In this document: in pieces, positions 25,307-33,806 of the stretch | Numbering within the stretch: the stretch's first letter is position 1 | Layout: each line of letters starts with the position of its first letter | Source: Candidatus Sneabacter namystus | GTDB taxonomy: Bacteria; Pseudomonadota; Alphaproteobacteria; Rickettsiales; Rickettsiaceae | Length of the DNA stretch: 64,000 nucleotides | Direction of reading: 5' to 3' | NCBI RefSeq assembly: GCF_008189685.1 | Contig: NZ_CP043312.1 | Location: forward strand, 434,001 to 498,000 | Program-made: the position numbers and the translations under genes | The notes under the pieces: model-generated | What the model saw: only the letters and a program-made list of their open reading frames with translations | Databases searched by the model: none | What the model was told of the DNA's origin: nothing

Positions 25307-25574
25307 ATTTATCCAGCAAAAGATTTTGATTTTTACTTAATAGCAATAAGTAATTTTTTTTTCCATGCTTAAATACAACACACCTAGTACCGTAGCCTAA
25401 ATGTGCTATGTGCTCGAATTCTTTGCTACCTATGCCACAAGATCGTAAGATAGTACCAAAAGATAAGTTTTTGTGACAGAGAATTTTCCGCACACAATAT
25501 ACAACTGAAACAAACAACAGTACAACAAAAATAAGACTCATTAACATCTTTACAAAATAACAGCTAATAATCAC
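25293..25574 (-). CDS. fliO: FliO-like flagellar biosynthesis protein
   Basis: A 93-residue product from GTG at 25574; in-frame ATGs at 25547 and 25541 are also possible starts. One hydrophobic helix (MSLIFVVLLFVSVVYCV) is followed by a small cytoplasmic domain ending LGYGTRCVVFKHGKKNYLLL, which fits the FliO pattern of a single membrane segment, then a short beta domain (KRLxxGxxxxLxVVEVxGRxYLLG). Its place directly before fliP, overlapping by 14 bases, is the usual fliO-fliP order. FliO is thought to help FliP assembly. The family call rests on architecture and context because the sequence is very variable. Confidence 0.75.
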   Translation of the reverse strand: MIISCYFVKMLMSLIFVVLLFVSVVYCVRKILCHKNLSFGTILRSCGIGSKEFEHIAHLGYGTRCVVFKHGKKNYLLLLSKNQNLLLDKYEDT

Positions 25575-25688
25575 TTTCTAAAAGATTTATAAAAATTATT
25601 TTGACAAAACCTATAAATAAAGGTAACTATAGAAAAATTCGTGAGATACGAGCATTCAGTTTATCCTTTTATCAAAGACCCGGACTAG

Positions 25689-26219
25689 ATGATAGCAGAT
25701 AAAAGAGTATTAGTAAAAATAGCTACTCTAGGGCCTATAGGCTTTCTACCAGCACCAGGCACTCTTGGATCTGCTATATCATGCATAGCACACTATTTGA
25801 TATTTAGTCATGTTCTTCATCACTTATCACTTAGCCAAAGATTAAAATATGAATTTTTGGCTTTAATCATTGGAATAGTTATAAGCATTGTATCCATAAA
25901 CAAGTACATTAAATCAACGCAAAAACACGACCCAAAGGAAATAATAATAGACGAAGTAGTAGGGCAATGGTGCGTATTTGTATGCTTTGACGTGTTACAA
26001 CCTTTTTTACATACGCACACTAAATACACATTATGCTTCTATATTACGTGTTTCGTACTATTTCGTATATTTGATATATTTAAAATACCGCCTGTAAGCA
26101 CAATCGATAACAAATACGTAGGAACTGTTGGCATTCTTTTAGATGATATAGCAGCAGGCATAATGGCATCAGCACTGACAATTGCTATTCATCTAGTGTG
26201 GAAACTTTTAACATATTAA
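25689..26219 (+). CDS. pgpA: Phosphatidylglycerophosphatase A
   Basis: PgpA removes the phosphate from phosphatidylglycerophosphate in the inner membrane to give phosphatidylglycerol. The 176-residue product has the family blocks LGPIGFLPAPGTLGSAI near the start, DPKEIIIDEVVGQW in the middle (acidic active-site residues), FRIFDIFKIPPVSTIDNKY and VGILLDDIAAGIMAS with the paired Asp residues. Four or so hydrophobic segments are seen. The start ATG at 25689 is divergent from the fliO gene. Confidence 0.94.
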   Translation: MIADKRVLVKIATLGPIGFLPAPGTLGSAISCIAHYLIFSHVLHHLSLSQRLKYEFLALIIGIVISIVSINKYIKSTQKHDPKEIIIDEVVGQWCVFVCFDVLQPFLHTHTKYTLCFYITCFVLFRIFDIFKIPPVSTIDNKYVGTVGILLDDIAAGIMASALTIAIHLVWKLLTY

Positions 26220-26434
26220 CCAGACAATCTCCCTCACCTGATATCCGTAAACTGTCACATAGTATAGCTTTTTACATTTACAACTGGTCAAATTACAAAA
26301 TGCAAGTTAGAATTACGCTGTTGCTTTCAGCCTGTTGTTTTATTAAAAACAAGAAGTTACTTATGTAATAACAAACTGAACAAGTAATTAATAGTATTTT
26401 TTTAACCTAATTTTTATTTAATTTAACTTATTCA

Positions 26435-28042
26435 ATGCTTAAAAAAGAAAGATTTGCACCAGCTCTAGAAAATATGACAATCAATCCTTTAGTAGAAGCA
26501 GATTTCTTGTCTTTAATGGAAGAAAAAACAAGTGATACGTTACAAGGTAGAGTTGTAAAAGGAAAAGTAATAAGAAAAGATAAAAATTTCGTTGTAGTAG
26601 ACGCCAACTTAAAAAACGAAGGCATAATACCATTGAGCGAATTCGAACTAGGTGAGTCTGCAGGGCACCCAGAATTAGGAGATGAAGTTGACGTGTTCGT
26701 AGAAGAATCAGAAAATTACTACGGCCATACCGTCTTAAGCAGAGAGAAAGCTGTAAGAGAAGAAGCCTGGGGACCTTTAGAACAAGCCTTTAACGAAAAA
26801 AGAGTAGTAAAAGGAAAGATATTTGGAAGGATAAAAGGAGGACTCGCAGTAGATATAGCGGGCGTCGTAGCTTTCCTACCGGGAAGTCAAATTGATACAA
26901 AACCATTAAAAGATCTTTCTCATTTATTACAAGAAGAACAACATTTTCACATATTGAAAATGGATAAAAAACTCGAAAATATAGTAGTATCTAGAAGGTC
27001 AGTAATAGAATCGCTTAAGTCTAAAGCAAAAGACAAACTTTTAAGTGAAATAAAAGTAGGAATGGTGTTAGATGGAGTAGTCAAAAATATAACAGATTAT
27101 GGAGCGTTTATAGACCTTAACAGTACAGATGGGCTTGTACATATAACAGATATAGCATGGAGTAGAATACATCACCCATCAGAGGTATTACAAATAGGCG
27201 AAACAATAAAAGTAATGGTAATAGGATTCGATCCTGTAGCAAAGCGAATATCACTTGGAATAAAACAGCTGGACAATACACCTTGGAAAGAAATACAAGA
27301 AGAATTTGCTGTAGGTAAAATAGTTACAGGCAGAATAACAAACTTAGAAGATTACGGGCTCTTTGTGGAACTAAAAAACAAAATAGATGGATTAGTTCAC
27401 GTTTCACAAATAAGCTGGTCTGATAAAAATAACGTAAATATAAAGAATCAATTCTCTATAGGACAAGAGGTAAAATGTAAAGTAATAGGAATAGATCAAA
27501 ATAAATATAGGGTTTCTCTCAGCATAAAACAATGTTTAGAAAAGCCTTGGCAGAAATTTATAGACGAACATCCTGTAGGATCCGTAGTGACAGGAATTAT
27601 AAAAAGCATTTCAAATTTTGGTATCTTTGTAACTTTAACAGAAGACTTAGTAGGACTAATACATGAGTACGATATTTCCTGGCAAAATGATGGCAAAGGT
27701 TTATTAAGCCAATTCAAGAAAGGAGAAAAAATACAATGTAGGGTAATCGAAGTAAATCCTGATAAAGAAAGGTTTAGATTGGGAATAAAACAAATGTCTT
27801 TAGAGTTATATAATGGCTTTATAGAAAAGAATCCTGTAGGCAGTGTAATAGAATGTCTTGTAGAAAATAAAGATGATAAAGGTGGAGTCTTAGTAAAGGC
27901 AGACCATACAATTTTAGTAGTCGTAGATAAAAACGAGCATAACGCAGCAAAAATTGCAAAAATATCTGTAGGAGAAATCGTTAAGGCAAAAGTGGAAACA
28001 ATAGACGATGCTAAGAAGAGAGTAGAATTATCACTTCTTTGA
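26435..28042 (+). CDS. rpsA: 30S ribosomal protein S1
   Basis: S1 helps mRNA bind to the ribosome. The 535-residue product holds six S1 repeats, at about residues 33-97, 115-182, 202-270, 287-355, 373-441 and 461-530. The third repeat reads VKNITDYGAFIDLNSTDGLVH with DIAW, and the fourth ITNLEDYGLFVELKNKIDGL with ISWSD. The N-terminal NPLVEADFLSLMEE resembles the ribosome-anchoring helix. Length is normal for six repeats. The 215 bases upstream lack a gene; cmk, the common upstream neighbour, is not here. A strong hairpin terminator lies 160 bases downstream. Confidence 0.96.
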   Translation: MLKKERFAPALENMTINPLVEADFLSLMEEKTSDTLQGRVVKGKVIRKDKNFVVVDANLKNEGIIPLSEFELGESAGHPELGDEVDVFVEESENYYGHTVLSREKAVREEAWGPLEQAFNEKRVVKGKIFGRIKGGLAVDIAGVVAFLPGSQIDTKPLKDLSHLLQEEQHFHILKMDKKLENIVVSRRSVIESLKSKAKDKLLSEIKVGMVLDGVVKNITDYGAFIDLNSTDGLVHITDIAWSRIHHPSEVLQIGETIKVMVIGFDPVAKRISLGIKQLDNTPWKEIQEEFAVGKIVTGRITNLEDYGLFVELKNKIDGLVHVSQISWSDKNNVNIKNQFSIGQEVKCKVIGIDQNKYRVSLSIKQCLEKPWQKFIDEHPVGSVVTGIIKSISNFGIFVTLTEDLVGLIHEYDISWQNDGKGLLSQFKKGEKIQCRVIEVNPDKERFRLGIKQMSLELYNGFIEKNPVGSVIECLVENKDDKGGVLVKADHTILVVVDKNEHNAAKIAKISVGEIVKAKVETIDDAKKRVELSLL

Positions 28043-28204
28043 TAGAGAGAGAGTTAAACAGTTAAGGAGAGGGGGTGATCATTAGAAGAGAATTTTTGCG
28101 TTATTGCATTAACTGTAGAACAATTATCAAACGAAATCAGACATAAGAGAAAAACTACAACGACAGCTCATAACAGTGGGCGAGTTGTATAAAAAATGTG
28201 TACC

Positions 28205-28242
28205 AAAAAAGGGTGAGTGGGAAATTCCCATCACCCTTTTTT
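28205..28242. terminator. Bidirectional intrinsic terminator
   Basis: A near-perfect inverted repeat: A6-GGGTGA pairs with TCACCC-T6, and inside it TGGGAA pairs with TTCCCA with a single-base loop and one unpaired G. The A-tract on one side and T-tract on the other allow it to stop transcription of rpsA from the left and of the peroxiredoxin gene from the right. Confidence 0.85.
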
Positions 28243-28297
28243 AATTCATTAAAAAGCAAATCTTCTTACTATACTCTTTAGAAAAGAAAACCTATTT

Positions 28298-28927
28298 TCA
28301 CAAAGAATCAGAATTTTTACTTAAGTAACGCTTTACTCCATCACTTGTAGGTTCCATGGCGTCTTTACCAGCTGTCCAACCTGCTGGACATACTTGACCA
28401 TGCTTTTTAAAATGATCTAGAGCATCAAGTATTCTAAGATACTCATCTATGTTACGTCCAATAGGCAGGTCGTTAATAGACGCATGACGAATAATAGATT
28501 CTTGGTCAATTATAAAGGTACCACGTAGTGCTACTCCTTCATCAGACAACACTCCCCAAGCAAGAGAAATATCTTTATTAATATCAGCAACCAAAGGAAA
28601 TTTGACAGGGCCTATACCACCTTCTTTTGGAGACATTTCTCGCCACTTTGAATGAGAGAATTGAGAGTCAACACTGACTCCTATCACACAGCAATTTCTA
28701 TTATTAAACTCTTCTATACGCCTGTCCATAGCTATAATTTCAGAAGGACATACAAATGTAAAATCTGCAGGGTAGAAGAATAACACACAACTTTTCCCTT
28801 TGGTAAAAGCTTTGAGATTCAATTCTTCAATTGTTCCATCTTGCATAACAGCACTACAAGAAAAATTTGGGGCAATATGGCCAACAGTGGCATACGCATC
28901 ATCTTGCCCTTCATAGTTTTCAGACAT
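28298..28927 (-). CDS. 2-Cys peroxiredoxin (AhpC/Prx1 type)
   Basis: Reduces hydrogen peroxide, alkyl hydroperoxides and possibly peroxynitrite in the cytoplasm. The 209-residue product has the peroxidatic Cys60 in FYPADFTFVCPSEI and the resolving Cys180 in GQVCPAGWTAGKDAM. It also has the SVDSQFSHSKW and LAWGVLSDEGVALRGTFIID segments of typical 2-Cys enzymes. The C-terminal tail with VKRYLSKN places it with the eukaryote-like Prx1/AhpC group. No ahpF gene is adjacent; electrons probably come from thioredoxin. HU lies 27 bases upstream on the same strand. Confidence 0.95.
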   Translation of the reverse strand: MSENYEGQDDAYATVGHIAPNFSCSAVMQDGTIEELNLKAFTKGKSCVLFFYPADFTFVCPSEIIAMDRRIEEFNNRNCCVIGVSVDSQFSHSKWREMSPKEGGIGPVKFPLVADINKDISLAWGVLSDEGVALRGTFIIDQESIIRHASINDLPIGRNIDEYLRILDALDHFKKHGQVCPAGWTAGKDAMEPTSDGVKRYLSKNSDSL

Positions 28928-28954
28928 ACAACAAGTTTTTATGTGATTTGAGAT

Positions 28955-29269
28955 TTATTTAGATTTACGAACACTTTTTCGATTTTTCCCCCCTCCCTGA
29001 TTACAAGCATCTTTAAGCCTTTGACCAGCTTTAAAAGTTGGATGACTGTAAGCTGGAATTTGCATCTTTTCACCTGTCTTAGGGTTATGTCCCATTCTGG
29101 CATCCCGATCTACTACATGCCAAGCACCAAAACCAACCAGATTAACACTCTCTCCAAGCTCTATCGCACTAGTAATAGAGTCTATAACGGCATTCAACGC
29201 GCTTTCAGACTCTACACGCGTCATACCTTTCTTTTCTGCAATAAAAGATATAAATTCAGATTTATTCAT
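28955..29269 (-). CDS. HU family DNA-binding protein
   Basis: A 104-residue nucleoid protein of the HU/IHF family. The start is the ATG at 29267-29269, because AAGGAAG stands just before it; a longer frame to 29317 lacks such a site. Family motifs are NKSEFISFIAEKKGMT at the N-terminus, the DNA-arm region VGFGAWHVVDRDARMGHNPKTGE with its conserved Asn-Pro, and PTFKAGQRLKDACN. The C-terminal tail is basic (GGGKNRKSVRKSK), about 12 residues longer than standard HU. Confidence 0.95.
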   Translation of the reverse strand: MNKSEFISFIAEKKGMTRVESESALNAVIDSITSAIELGESVNLVGFGAWHVVDRDARMGHNPKTGEKMQIPAYSHPTFKAGQRLKDACNQGGGKNRKSVRKSK

Positions 29270-29604
29270 TAAACTTCCTTTTTTATTTACAAATTCTAAG
29301 TACAGCCCATCACTCAAATGTCATCAGCTATAAAAAGCATTATAACAACAAGCACTTGTTGAGCAAGTACAGAAGATAAACTAAACACATATTAACATCG
29401 AATAGCTATAACTAAAACTATATAAATGTAAGATTTTACAACCAGACACAAAAAAACAATGACTTAACCCCAAATATACACAAAAAAACAGAAATAAAAC
29501 TAACAGAATATGAAATGTACGAGAGCTAAAATCGATATCTCCTTTGGTTTTGATAGAGCTTTAATAGGGTCTTGCTATTTTCTGGATTTAGTGTCATTCC
29601 TACT
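29270..29604. other. Intergenic stretch without recognisable features
   Basis: These 335 bases between HU and the small membrane protein are very AT-rich. No open frame of note, tRNA fold, repeat or clear hairpin was found. The promoter for HU must lie in the left part, but no confident -35/-10 pair could be chosen. Confidence 0.5.
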
Positions 29605-29787
29605 ATGGCAGATGAGTATCACAACCCCTCTCGGGACGTTGTGATAGGCATGTTGTCTTCGATATTAATTACAGTCTTTATTATTTTGGCTTTTGTGATT
29701 CTTATAGTGCCTTATTTCAAAGTTAGTAATATAAAGGAATTTATACACAATAGCGAATCGATACAGATAGGAAAGAAATTATGCTAA
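29605..29787 (+). CDS. Small predicted membrane protein
   Basis: A 60-residue frame from ATG at 29605 (a TTG at 29572 would add 11 residues and has a purine-rich AGGG nearby). The product has a polar start, MADEYHNPSRD, then one long hydrophobic helix (VVIGMLSSILITVFIILAFVI) and a short polar tail containing FKVSNIKEFI. No family recognised. The composition is typical of a real single-pass protein, but the size and the absence of a good ribosome-binding site for the ATG leave doubt. It is convergent with tRNA-Cys. Confidence 0.4.
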   Translation: MADEYHNPSRDVVIGMLSSILITVFIILAFVILIVPYFKVSNIKEFIHNSESIQIGKKLC

Positions 29788-29835
29788 AAGAAAGACCAAA
29801 AGCAATATTCTTATATATAGAAGAGAAGAGAAGAG

Positions 29836-29907
29836 AGGCCGAGATCGGAATCGAACCGATGTATAGGGGATTTGCAGTCCCCTGCATTACCACTTTGCTA
29901 CTCGGCC
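29836..29907 (-). tRNA. tRNA-Cys(GCA)
   Basis: On the minus strand the acceptor GGCCGAG pairs with CTCGGCC, the anticodon stem GGGGA/TCCCC closes loop CTGCAAA with anticodon GCA, and the T arm is ATCGG-TTCGATT-CCGAT. The discriminator is T, the identity base of cysteine tRNAs. It lies 14 bases beyond the end of rplL, where rpoB would be expected in most bacteria. Confidence 0.95.
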
Positions 29908-29921
29908 CCATATTTTTAAAA

Positions 29922-30326
29922 TTATGCAGAAGCTTTTAAAGTAATCTGTGCACCAGCTGACTCTAATTGCTCTTTAACCTTATTTGCCTCTTCAGTACTA
30001 AGAGCAGATTTAACCAACGCCCCAGGAGCACTATCAACTAAATCTTTAGCCTCTTTTAATCCTAAAGAAGTAATAGTACGCACCTCTTTAATAACCTGCA
30101 TTTTTTTATCACCAACTCCAGCTATAATCACATCAAATGAACTAGCAGCAGCAGCTGAATCAGAATCAGATGAAGACGCAGCAGCAACAACTGCAGTCGG
30201 AACTGGAGTAGGATCTATTCCTCTTTTTTTCAATTCCTCTGTCATAGATTGAACTAACTCTGCAACATCCATCATTTTCATATCCATTACTTGATCAACT
30301 ATGGACTGTACGACACTTTTTGACAT
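29922..30326 (-). CDS. rplL: 50S ribosomal protein L7/L12
   Basis: L7/L12 forms the flexible stalk that recruits translation factors. The 134-residue product has the N-terminal dimer domain (MDMKMMDVAELVQSMTEEL), an Ala/Ser-rich hinge (residues about 45-62), and the conserved C-terminal domain FDVIIAGVGDKKMQVIKEVR with LGLKEAKDLVDSAPGALVK. The hinge is unusual in its Ser/Asp repeats and makes the protein about ten residues longer than normal. It is the last gene of the L11-L1-L10-L12 group, 22 bases after rplJ. Confidence 0.97.
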   Translation of the reverse strand: MSKSVVQSIVDQVMDMKMMDVAELVQSMTEELKKRGIDPTPVPTAVVAAASSSDSDSAAAASSFDVIIAGVGDKKMQVIKEVRTITSLGLKEAKDLVDSAPGALVKSALSTEEANKVKEQLESAGAQITLKASA

Positions 30327-30348
30327 AAAAACTACTTTTATAATTTAT

Positions 30349-30864
30349 TTAAATATTTTTAGAATATACCTCAAGTAAATTCACCAACTGCTTTGCCGGC
30401 GCACCTAATACCCGAGTCAACTCAAGTAAAGGAGAAGCAAGCGATCTAGTAAATTGTACGTAAAGTTGTTCTATAGGAGGCATTTTAGCAACGCTTTCCA
30501 CCTGCAACGCACTCAAAACCTGTCCATCTATCACCCCTCCTAAAATCGATAGGTGTCCAGAATACAACTTCTGAAAATCACATACATCTTTCACAAAATG
30601 AACTGGATCACCAGAAGAATAAGCTATAGCAGCAGAACACCCCTTAAAATATTCTGATACATCGCTTAAATCAGTATTTCTAACAGCAACACGGGCCAAA
30701 GTATTTTTGACCATCTTGATACCGTTATCTTTTTTGCGCAAAGTAGACCTTATATTCGAAATTTTCGCCATATCCAAACTAGAATAACTTAAAATTACGA
30801 ATGAATTATGCTCTTTACATATACTTGAAACTTCGTCAACTATTTCTTCTTTTTTAGCCTTCAT
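30349..30864 (-). CDS. rplJ: 50S ribosomal protein L10
   Basis: L10 anchors the L7/L12 dimers to the ribosome. The 171-residue product begins MKAKKEEIVDEVSSICKEHN, the usual start; a TTG six codons upstream is less likely. The family stretch LRKKDNGIKMVKNTLARVAV and GDPVHFVKDVCDF are clear. The C-terminal helix that binds L12 dimers is seen (LASPLLELTRVLGAPAKQLVNLLEVY). It lies between rplA and rplL on one transcript. In other bacteria the leader is bound by L10 itself for feedback; nothing can be said here. Confidence 0.95.
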   Translation of the reverse strand: MKAKKEEIVDEVSSICKEHNSFVILSYSSLDMAKISNIRSTLRKKDNGIKMVKNTLARVAVRNTDLSDVSEYFKGCSAAIAYSSGDPVHFVKDVCDFQKLYSGHLSILGGVIDGQVLSALQVESVAKMPPIEQLYVQFTRSLASPLLELTRVLGAPAKQLVNLLEVYSKNI

Positions 30865-30900
30865 ATACTTATATAAATACAACTTCTTTTAATTACGAGG

Positions 30901-31608
30901 TTAAGCCTTGTTCTTCGAGCTCAAAATTTCGGATATATCAATCCTTACACTCTTGCCCATTGTAGATGAAAGAAACATCCGTTTTAAATATTCACCTTTT
31001 GTAGAAGAAGGTTTCGCTTGCAAAACCGCATCTACCAACACCTTAACATTTTCAGCAAGAATTTCCTTTGAAAAAGAAAGTTTACCAACACCAACACATA
31101 CCGAACCACCTCTATCAGAGCGAAATTCAACCTGACCAGATTTAGCGTTATTAACAGCTTTAACAATATCAGTTGCAACAGTCCCTAATTTAGGATTAGG
31201 CATAAGCCCCTTAGGACCCAAAATTTTAGCCACCCTACCAAGTTGTCCCATCATTTCAGGGGTGGCAATACAAACATCAAAATTTATAACACCTGCAGAT
31301 ATTTCATCAATCAAATCGTTAGACCCAACTATATCAGCATTGGCAACACTTACTGCAGACGGATCTTTACATATGACAGCCACTCTAATAGATTTACCAG
31401 TACCTCCAGGTAGTGAGACAACTCCCCTTACAGATTGATTAGACTGTTTAGCATCAATACCAAGTTTTAGCGCCACTTCCAAAGTAGAATCAAACTTCAC
31501 AAATGCCGACTTTTGTATAGCATCTATTGCATCTAACACAGAACAGCTTTTAGCAGAACTTATAATTGCAGCTGTAGCTTTCATATTCTTTGACAACTTC
31601 TTTTCCAC
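30901..31608 (-). CDS. rplA: 50S ribosomal protein L1
   Basis: L1 binds 23S rRNA at the E-site stalk. The start is taken as GTG at 31606-31608 because an AGG lies nine bases upstream; the frame stays open to 31632 into the end of rplK, and an internal ATG (MKATAAIISSAKS) lies further in. Conserved parts are VRGVVSLPGGTGKSIRVAV, IATPEMMGQLGRVAKILGPKG with LMPNPKLGT, and GQVEFRSDRGGSV, the RNA-binding signature. The 235-residue length is normal. The gene follows rplK at a distance of about ten bases. Confidence 0.93.
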   Translation of the reverse strand: MEKKLSKNMKATAAIISSAKSCSVLDAIDAIQKSAFVKFDSTLEVALKLGIDAKQSNQSVRGVVSLPGGTGKSIRVAVICKDPSAVSVANADIVGSNDLIDEISAGVINFDVCIATPEMMGQLGRVAKILGPKGLMPNPKLGTVATDIVKAVNNAKSGQVEFRSDRGGSVCVGVGKLSFSKEILAENVKVLVDAVLQAKPSSTKGEYLKRMFLSSTMGKSVRIDISEILSSKNKA

Positions 31609-31618
31609 AATAATCAAC

Positions 31619-32059
31619 CTATTTAACAACAATTCCTATTGATCGAGCTGACCCTTCCACAATCTTAACAGCTTGATCTATATCATGAGCGTTTAAATCT
31701 TCCATCTTCTGCTTTGCAATTTCTACACATTGATCACGAGACACACAACCCACAGGATCTTTTCTTCCCACTTCAGCCGACCCCTTAGAAATACCGGCAG
31801 CATTCATCAAAAGATAAGACACAGGAGGGGTCTTAATAAGAAAAGAAAAAGTCCTATCCTTATACACCTCTATAATAACAGGAACTGGCATATCCGCAGA
31901 CATATCTTTCGTCTTATCGTTAAAACCTTTACAAAATTCCATAATATTCAGACCATGCTGACCAAGAGCGGGTCCCACAGGAGGAGCTGGAGAAGCACTT
32001 TTAGCTTTTATCGTCAACTTTATATAGGCTGATACGGCACGAGTAGCCTTCTTAGACAT
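31619..32059 (-). CDS. rplK: 50S ribosomal protein L11
   Basis: L11 forms the GTPase-associated centre with L10 and 23S rRNA. The 146-residue product has the N-terminal Pro-rich switch [27 protein letters not shown], the linker [20 protein letters not shown], and the RNA-binding domain ending [20 protein letters not shown] with RSIGI. Length and order are normal. It follows nusG after 63 bases in the standard secE-nusG-rplK-rplA order. Confidence 0.97.
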   Translation of the reverse strand: MSKKATRAVSAYIKLTIKAKSASPAPPVGPALGQHGLNIMEFCKGFNDKTKDMSADMPVPVIIEVYKDRTFSFLIKTPPVSYLLMNAAGISKGSAEVGRKDPVGCVSRDQCVEIAKQKMEDLNAHDIDQAVKIVEGSARSIGIVVK

Positions 32060-32122
32060 TTAAACAAAACTGTAATTACATTAAACACGCATGAGCGATT
32101 CTAAAGTAAGCAAACAAGCTTT

Positions 32123-32650
32123 TCAAGCTCTTTTTACACAGCTTGCGTCTGTAGTAATAACAGTATCGTTTCCAAAAACACTTATTACTACAGTAACTTT
32201 ATTTTTTACCTCATCAACCGCACTCACCTTACCCTTAAAAGACTCAAAAGGTCCATCTAAAATTTCTACAGAAGTACCAACATCTAAAATACTAGGTAAA
32301 GCAGCGTTACTAGATTGCCTTTCCACCTCTGATAATATTGTTTGCATTTCTTCTTCACTAACAGCGGTCGGTTCTTTTTGACCCAAAAACTCTGCTACTC
32401 TAGGAATATTTGTTACCAATGACAATGCAGAATCTGACATTTCCATATTAATAAACATATACCCAGGCATAATCTTTTTTTCTACTTTCACTTTATAGCC
32501 ACGTTTGACCTCATGCACAAAAATAGACGGAATAAAAATATCACCAAAACTCTCAAGCATATTACTTTTAGCAGCTTTTTCCAAAATGCTATCCTTTATA
32601 ATTCTCTCAGAGCCAGCAGTGACCTGAAGTACATACCATCGTTTTCCCAT
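32123..32650 (-). CDS. nusG: Transcription antitermination factor NusG
   Basis: NusG binds RNA polymerase and couples it to ribosomes or Rho. The 175-residue product has the NGN domain starting KRWYVLQVTAGSERIIKDSI, with VKVEKKIMPGYMFINMEMSD, then IPRVAEFLGQKEPTAVSEEE, and the C-terminal KOW motif VEILDGPFESFKGKVSAVD. It follows secE after about 80 bases. Confidence 0.96.
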   Translation of the reverse strand: MGKRWYVLQVTAGSERIIKDSILEKAAKSNMLESFGDIFIPSIFVHEVKRGYKVKVEKKIMPGYMFINMEMSDSALSLVTNIPRVAEFLGQKEPTAVSEEEMQTILSEVERQSSNAALPSILDVGTSVEILDGPFESFKGKVSAVDEVKNKVTVVISVFGNDTVITTDASCVKRA

Positions 32651-32731
32651 TTTTCACAAATTCTTCTAGAATAATTTAAAAATATCACAACCAAAAGCAT
32701 AAATAAAAGCTACAACCCTAATCATACAGCG

Positions 32732-32920
32732 CTAAAAAGCAATAAACCATGTAACAAGATGTTTAGCACACCAATCAATAAACAAAAAGCCAACGCTAGC
32801 ACATGCAACAATAACAACAATCCTTAAAGAAGCACCAAAAAGATCTTTACTAGGAAACCAACTAATCTTTTTCACCTCAGACAAAACATCTAAAAAAAAC
32901 CTGGAGCACTTAACAATCAT
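32732..32920 (-). CDS. secE: Preprotein translocase subunit SecE
   Basis: SecE clamps the SecY channel. The 62-residue single-helix form starts at the ATG 32918-32920; a longer frame to 33016 runs through the tRNA-Trp gene and is excluded. The amphipathic region FLDVLSEVKKISWFPSKDL is the family hallmark (EVKKVxWP), and it is followed by one membrane helix (LRIVVIVACASVGFLFIDW). Position between tRNA-Trp and nusG is the conserved one. Confidence 0.95.
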   Translation of the reverse strand: MIVKCSRFFLDVLSEVKKISWFPSKDLFGASLRIVVIVACASVGFLFIDWCAKHLVTWFIAF

Positions 32921-32958
32921 GATAAAACAACACACTATATAAATAACAAAGAATAAAG

Positions 32959-33031
32959 CAGGAGCAACAGGGATCGAACCTGCAACCTCCGGTTTTGGAG
33001 ACCGACGCTCTCCCATTTGAGCTATACTCCT
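32959..33031 (-). tRNA. tRNA-Trp(CCA)
   Basis: On the minus strand the acceptor AGGAGTA pairs with TGCTCCT, D arm GCTC/GAGC, anticodon stem TCGGT/ACCGG with loop CTCCAAA giving anticodon CCA, and T arm GCAGG-TTCGATC-CCTGT. The discriminator is G, as in bacterial tryptophan tRNAs. It leads the secE-nusG group, as in many bacteria. Confidence 0.95.
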
Positions 33032-33131
33032 TCCAAAAGCCCTTGTACGAATAAAAACTAGAACAGTTTAAACCGGCGCTTGAGCAAAGACAAATTTACT
33101 AAAAAAAAGAATGCTTTCAATTAAGTAGATA

Positions 33132-33797
33132 TTAACTACTAAGCACTCCATCCTTAAGATTATATACTACATTTGTCATATGTGCCAAGCTTAAGTTATG
33201 TGTTGCCACTACACAAGAGATATTATATAAACGCACCAACTTCAACAATAGAGAAAAAACGTTAACAGACTGAGACTCGTCCAAGCTACCAGTTGGTTCA
33301 TCAGCAACAATAACCTTTGGACGATTTACAATAGCTCTTGCTATAGCAATTCTTTGACGCTCGCCTCCAGATAATTCTGAAGGAAATCTATTAGCAGTAT
33401 ATTCAATATTGAGACTTTTCAAAACTGATAAAGCGTCATCATAAGATTTACTTTCTTTCACATTTTGTAAAAGCAAAGGCAATGCTACATTTTCTATCAC
33501 AGAAAAATCTTTCAAAAGGCAATGATTTTGATAAACGTATCCTATATTACCAGAACGAAAAGTCGTAACTTTATCATCATTCAGCTTTGTAACATCCACA
33601 CCACATATATTTACAGTACCCGAAGAAGGAGAAACTATAGCACCTAAAATACTAAGAAGAGTAGATTTACCGCTACCAGAATTACCCATAATACTCACAA
33701 TACTCTTGTCTTTTAATGTGAAATTAATCCCTCGTAACACGTCATCTTTGCACCCTTGATACTTGTAACAAATATCTCTTAATTGAATTACATGCAT
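33132..33797 (-). CDS. lolD: Lipoprotein-releasing ABC transporter ATPase LolD
   Basis: LolD powers extraction of outer-membrane lipoproteins from the inner membrane. The 221-residue ATPase has Walker A GNSGSGKST (residues about 37-45), Q-loop YVYQNHCLLKDFSVIENV, the signature LSGGERQR, Walker B KVIVADEPTGSLDE and the H-loop VATHN. The LLKDFSV and GSLDE segments match the LolD/FtsE/MacB subgroup. It follows the permease gene after nine bases. BamD and the small lipoprotein of this window would be clients of the pathway. Confidence 0.93.
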   Translation of the reverse strand: MHVIQLRDICYKYQGCKDDVLRGINFTLKDKSIVSIMGNSGSGKSTLLSILGAIVSPSSGTVNICGVDVTKLNDDKVTTFRSGNIGYVYQNHCLLKDFSVIENVALPLLLQNVKESKSYDDALSVLKSLNIEYTANRFPSELSGGERQRIAIARAIVNRPKVIVADEPTGSLDESQSVNVFSLLLKLVRLYNISCVVATHNLSLAHMTNVVYNLKDGVLSS

Positions 33798-33806
33798 GAG
33801 AGCATA

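Noticed and set aside
28043-28200. Possible small RNA (tmRNA, SRP RNA or RNase P RNA) after rpsA
   Set aside because: None of the conserved cores (tmRNA tag or pseudoknots, SRP GGAAGCAG loop, RNase P P4 region) is present; only the terminator further on is convincing.
30800-30900. Extended starts for rplJ (30882) and rplA (31632)
   Set aside because: The extensions start at TTG codons without ribosome-binding sites and add residues not found in the families.
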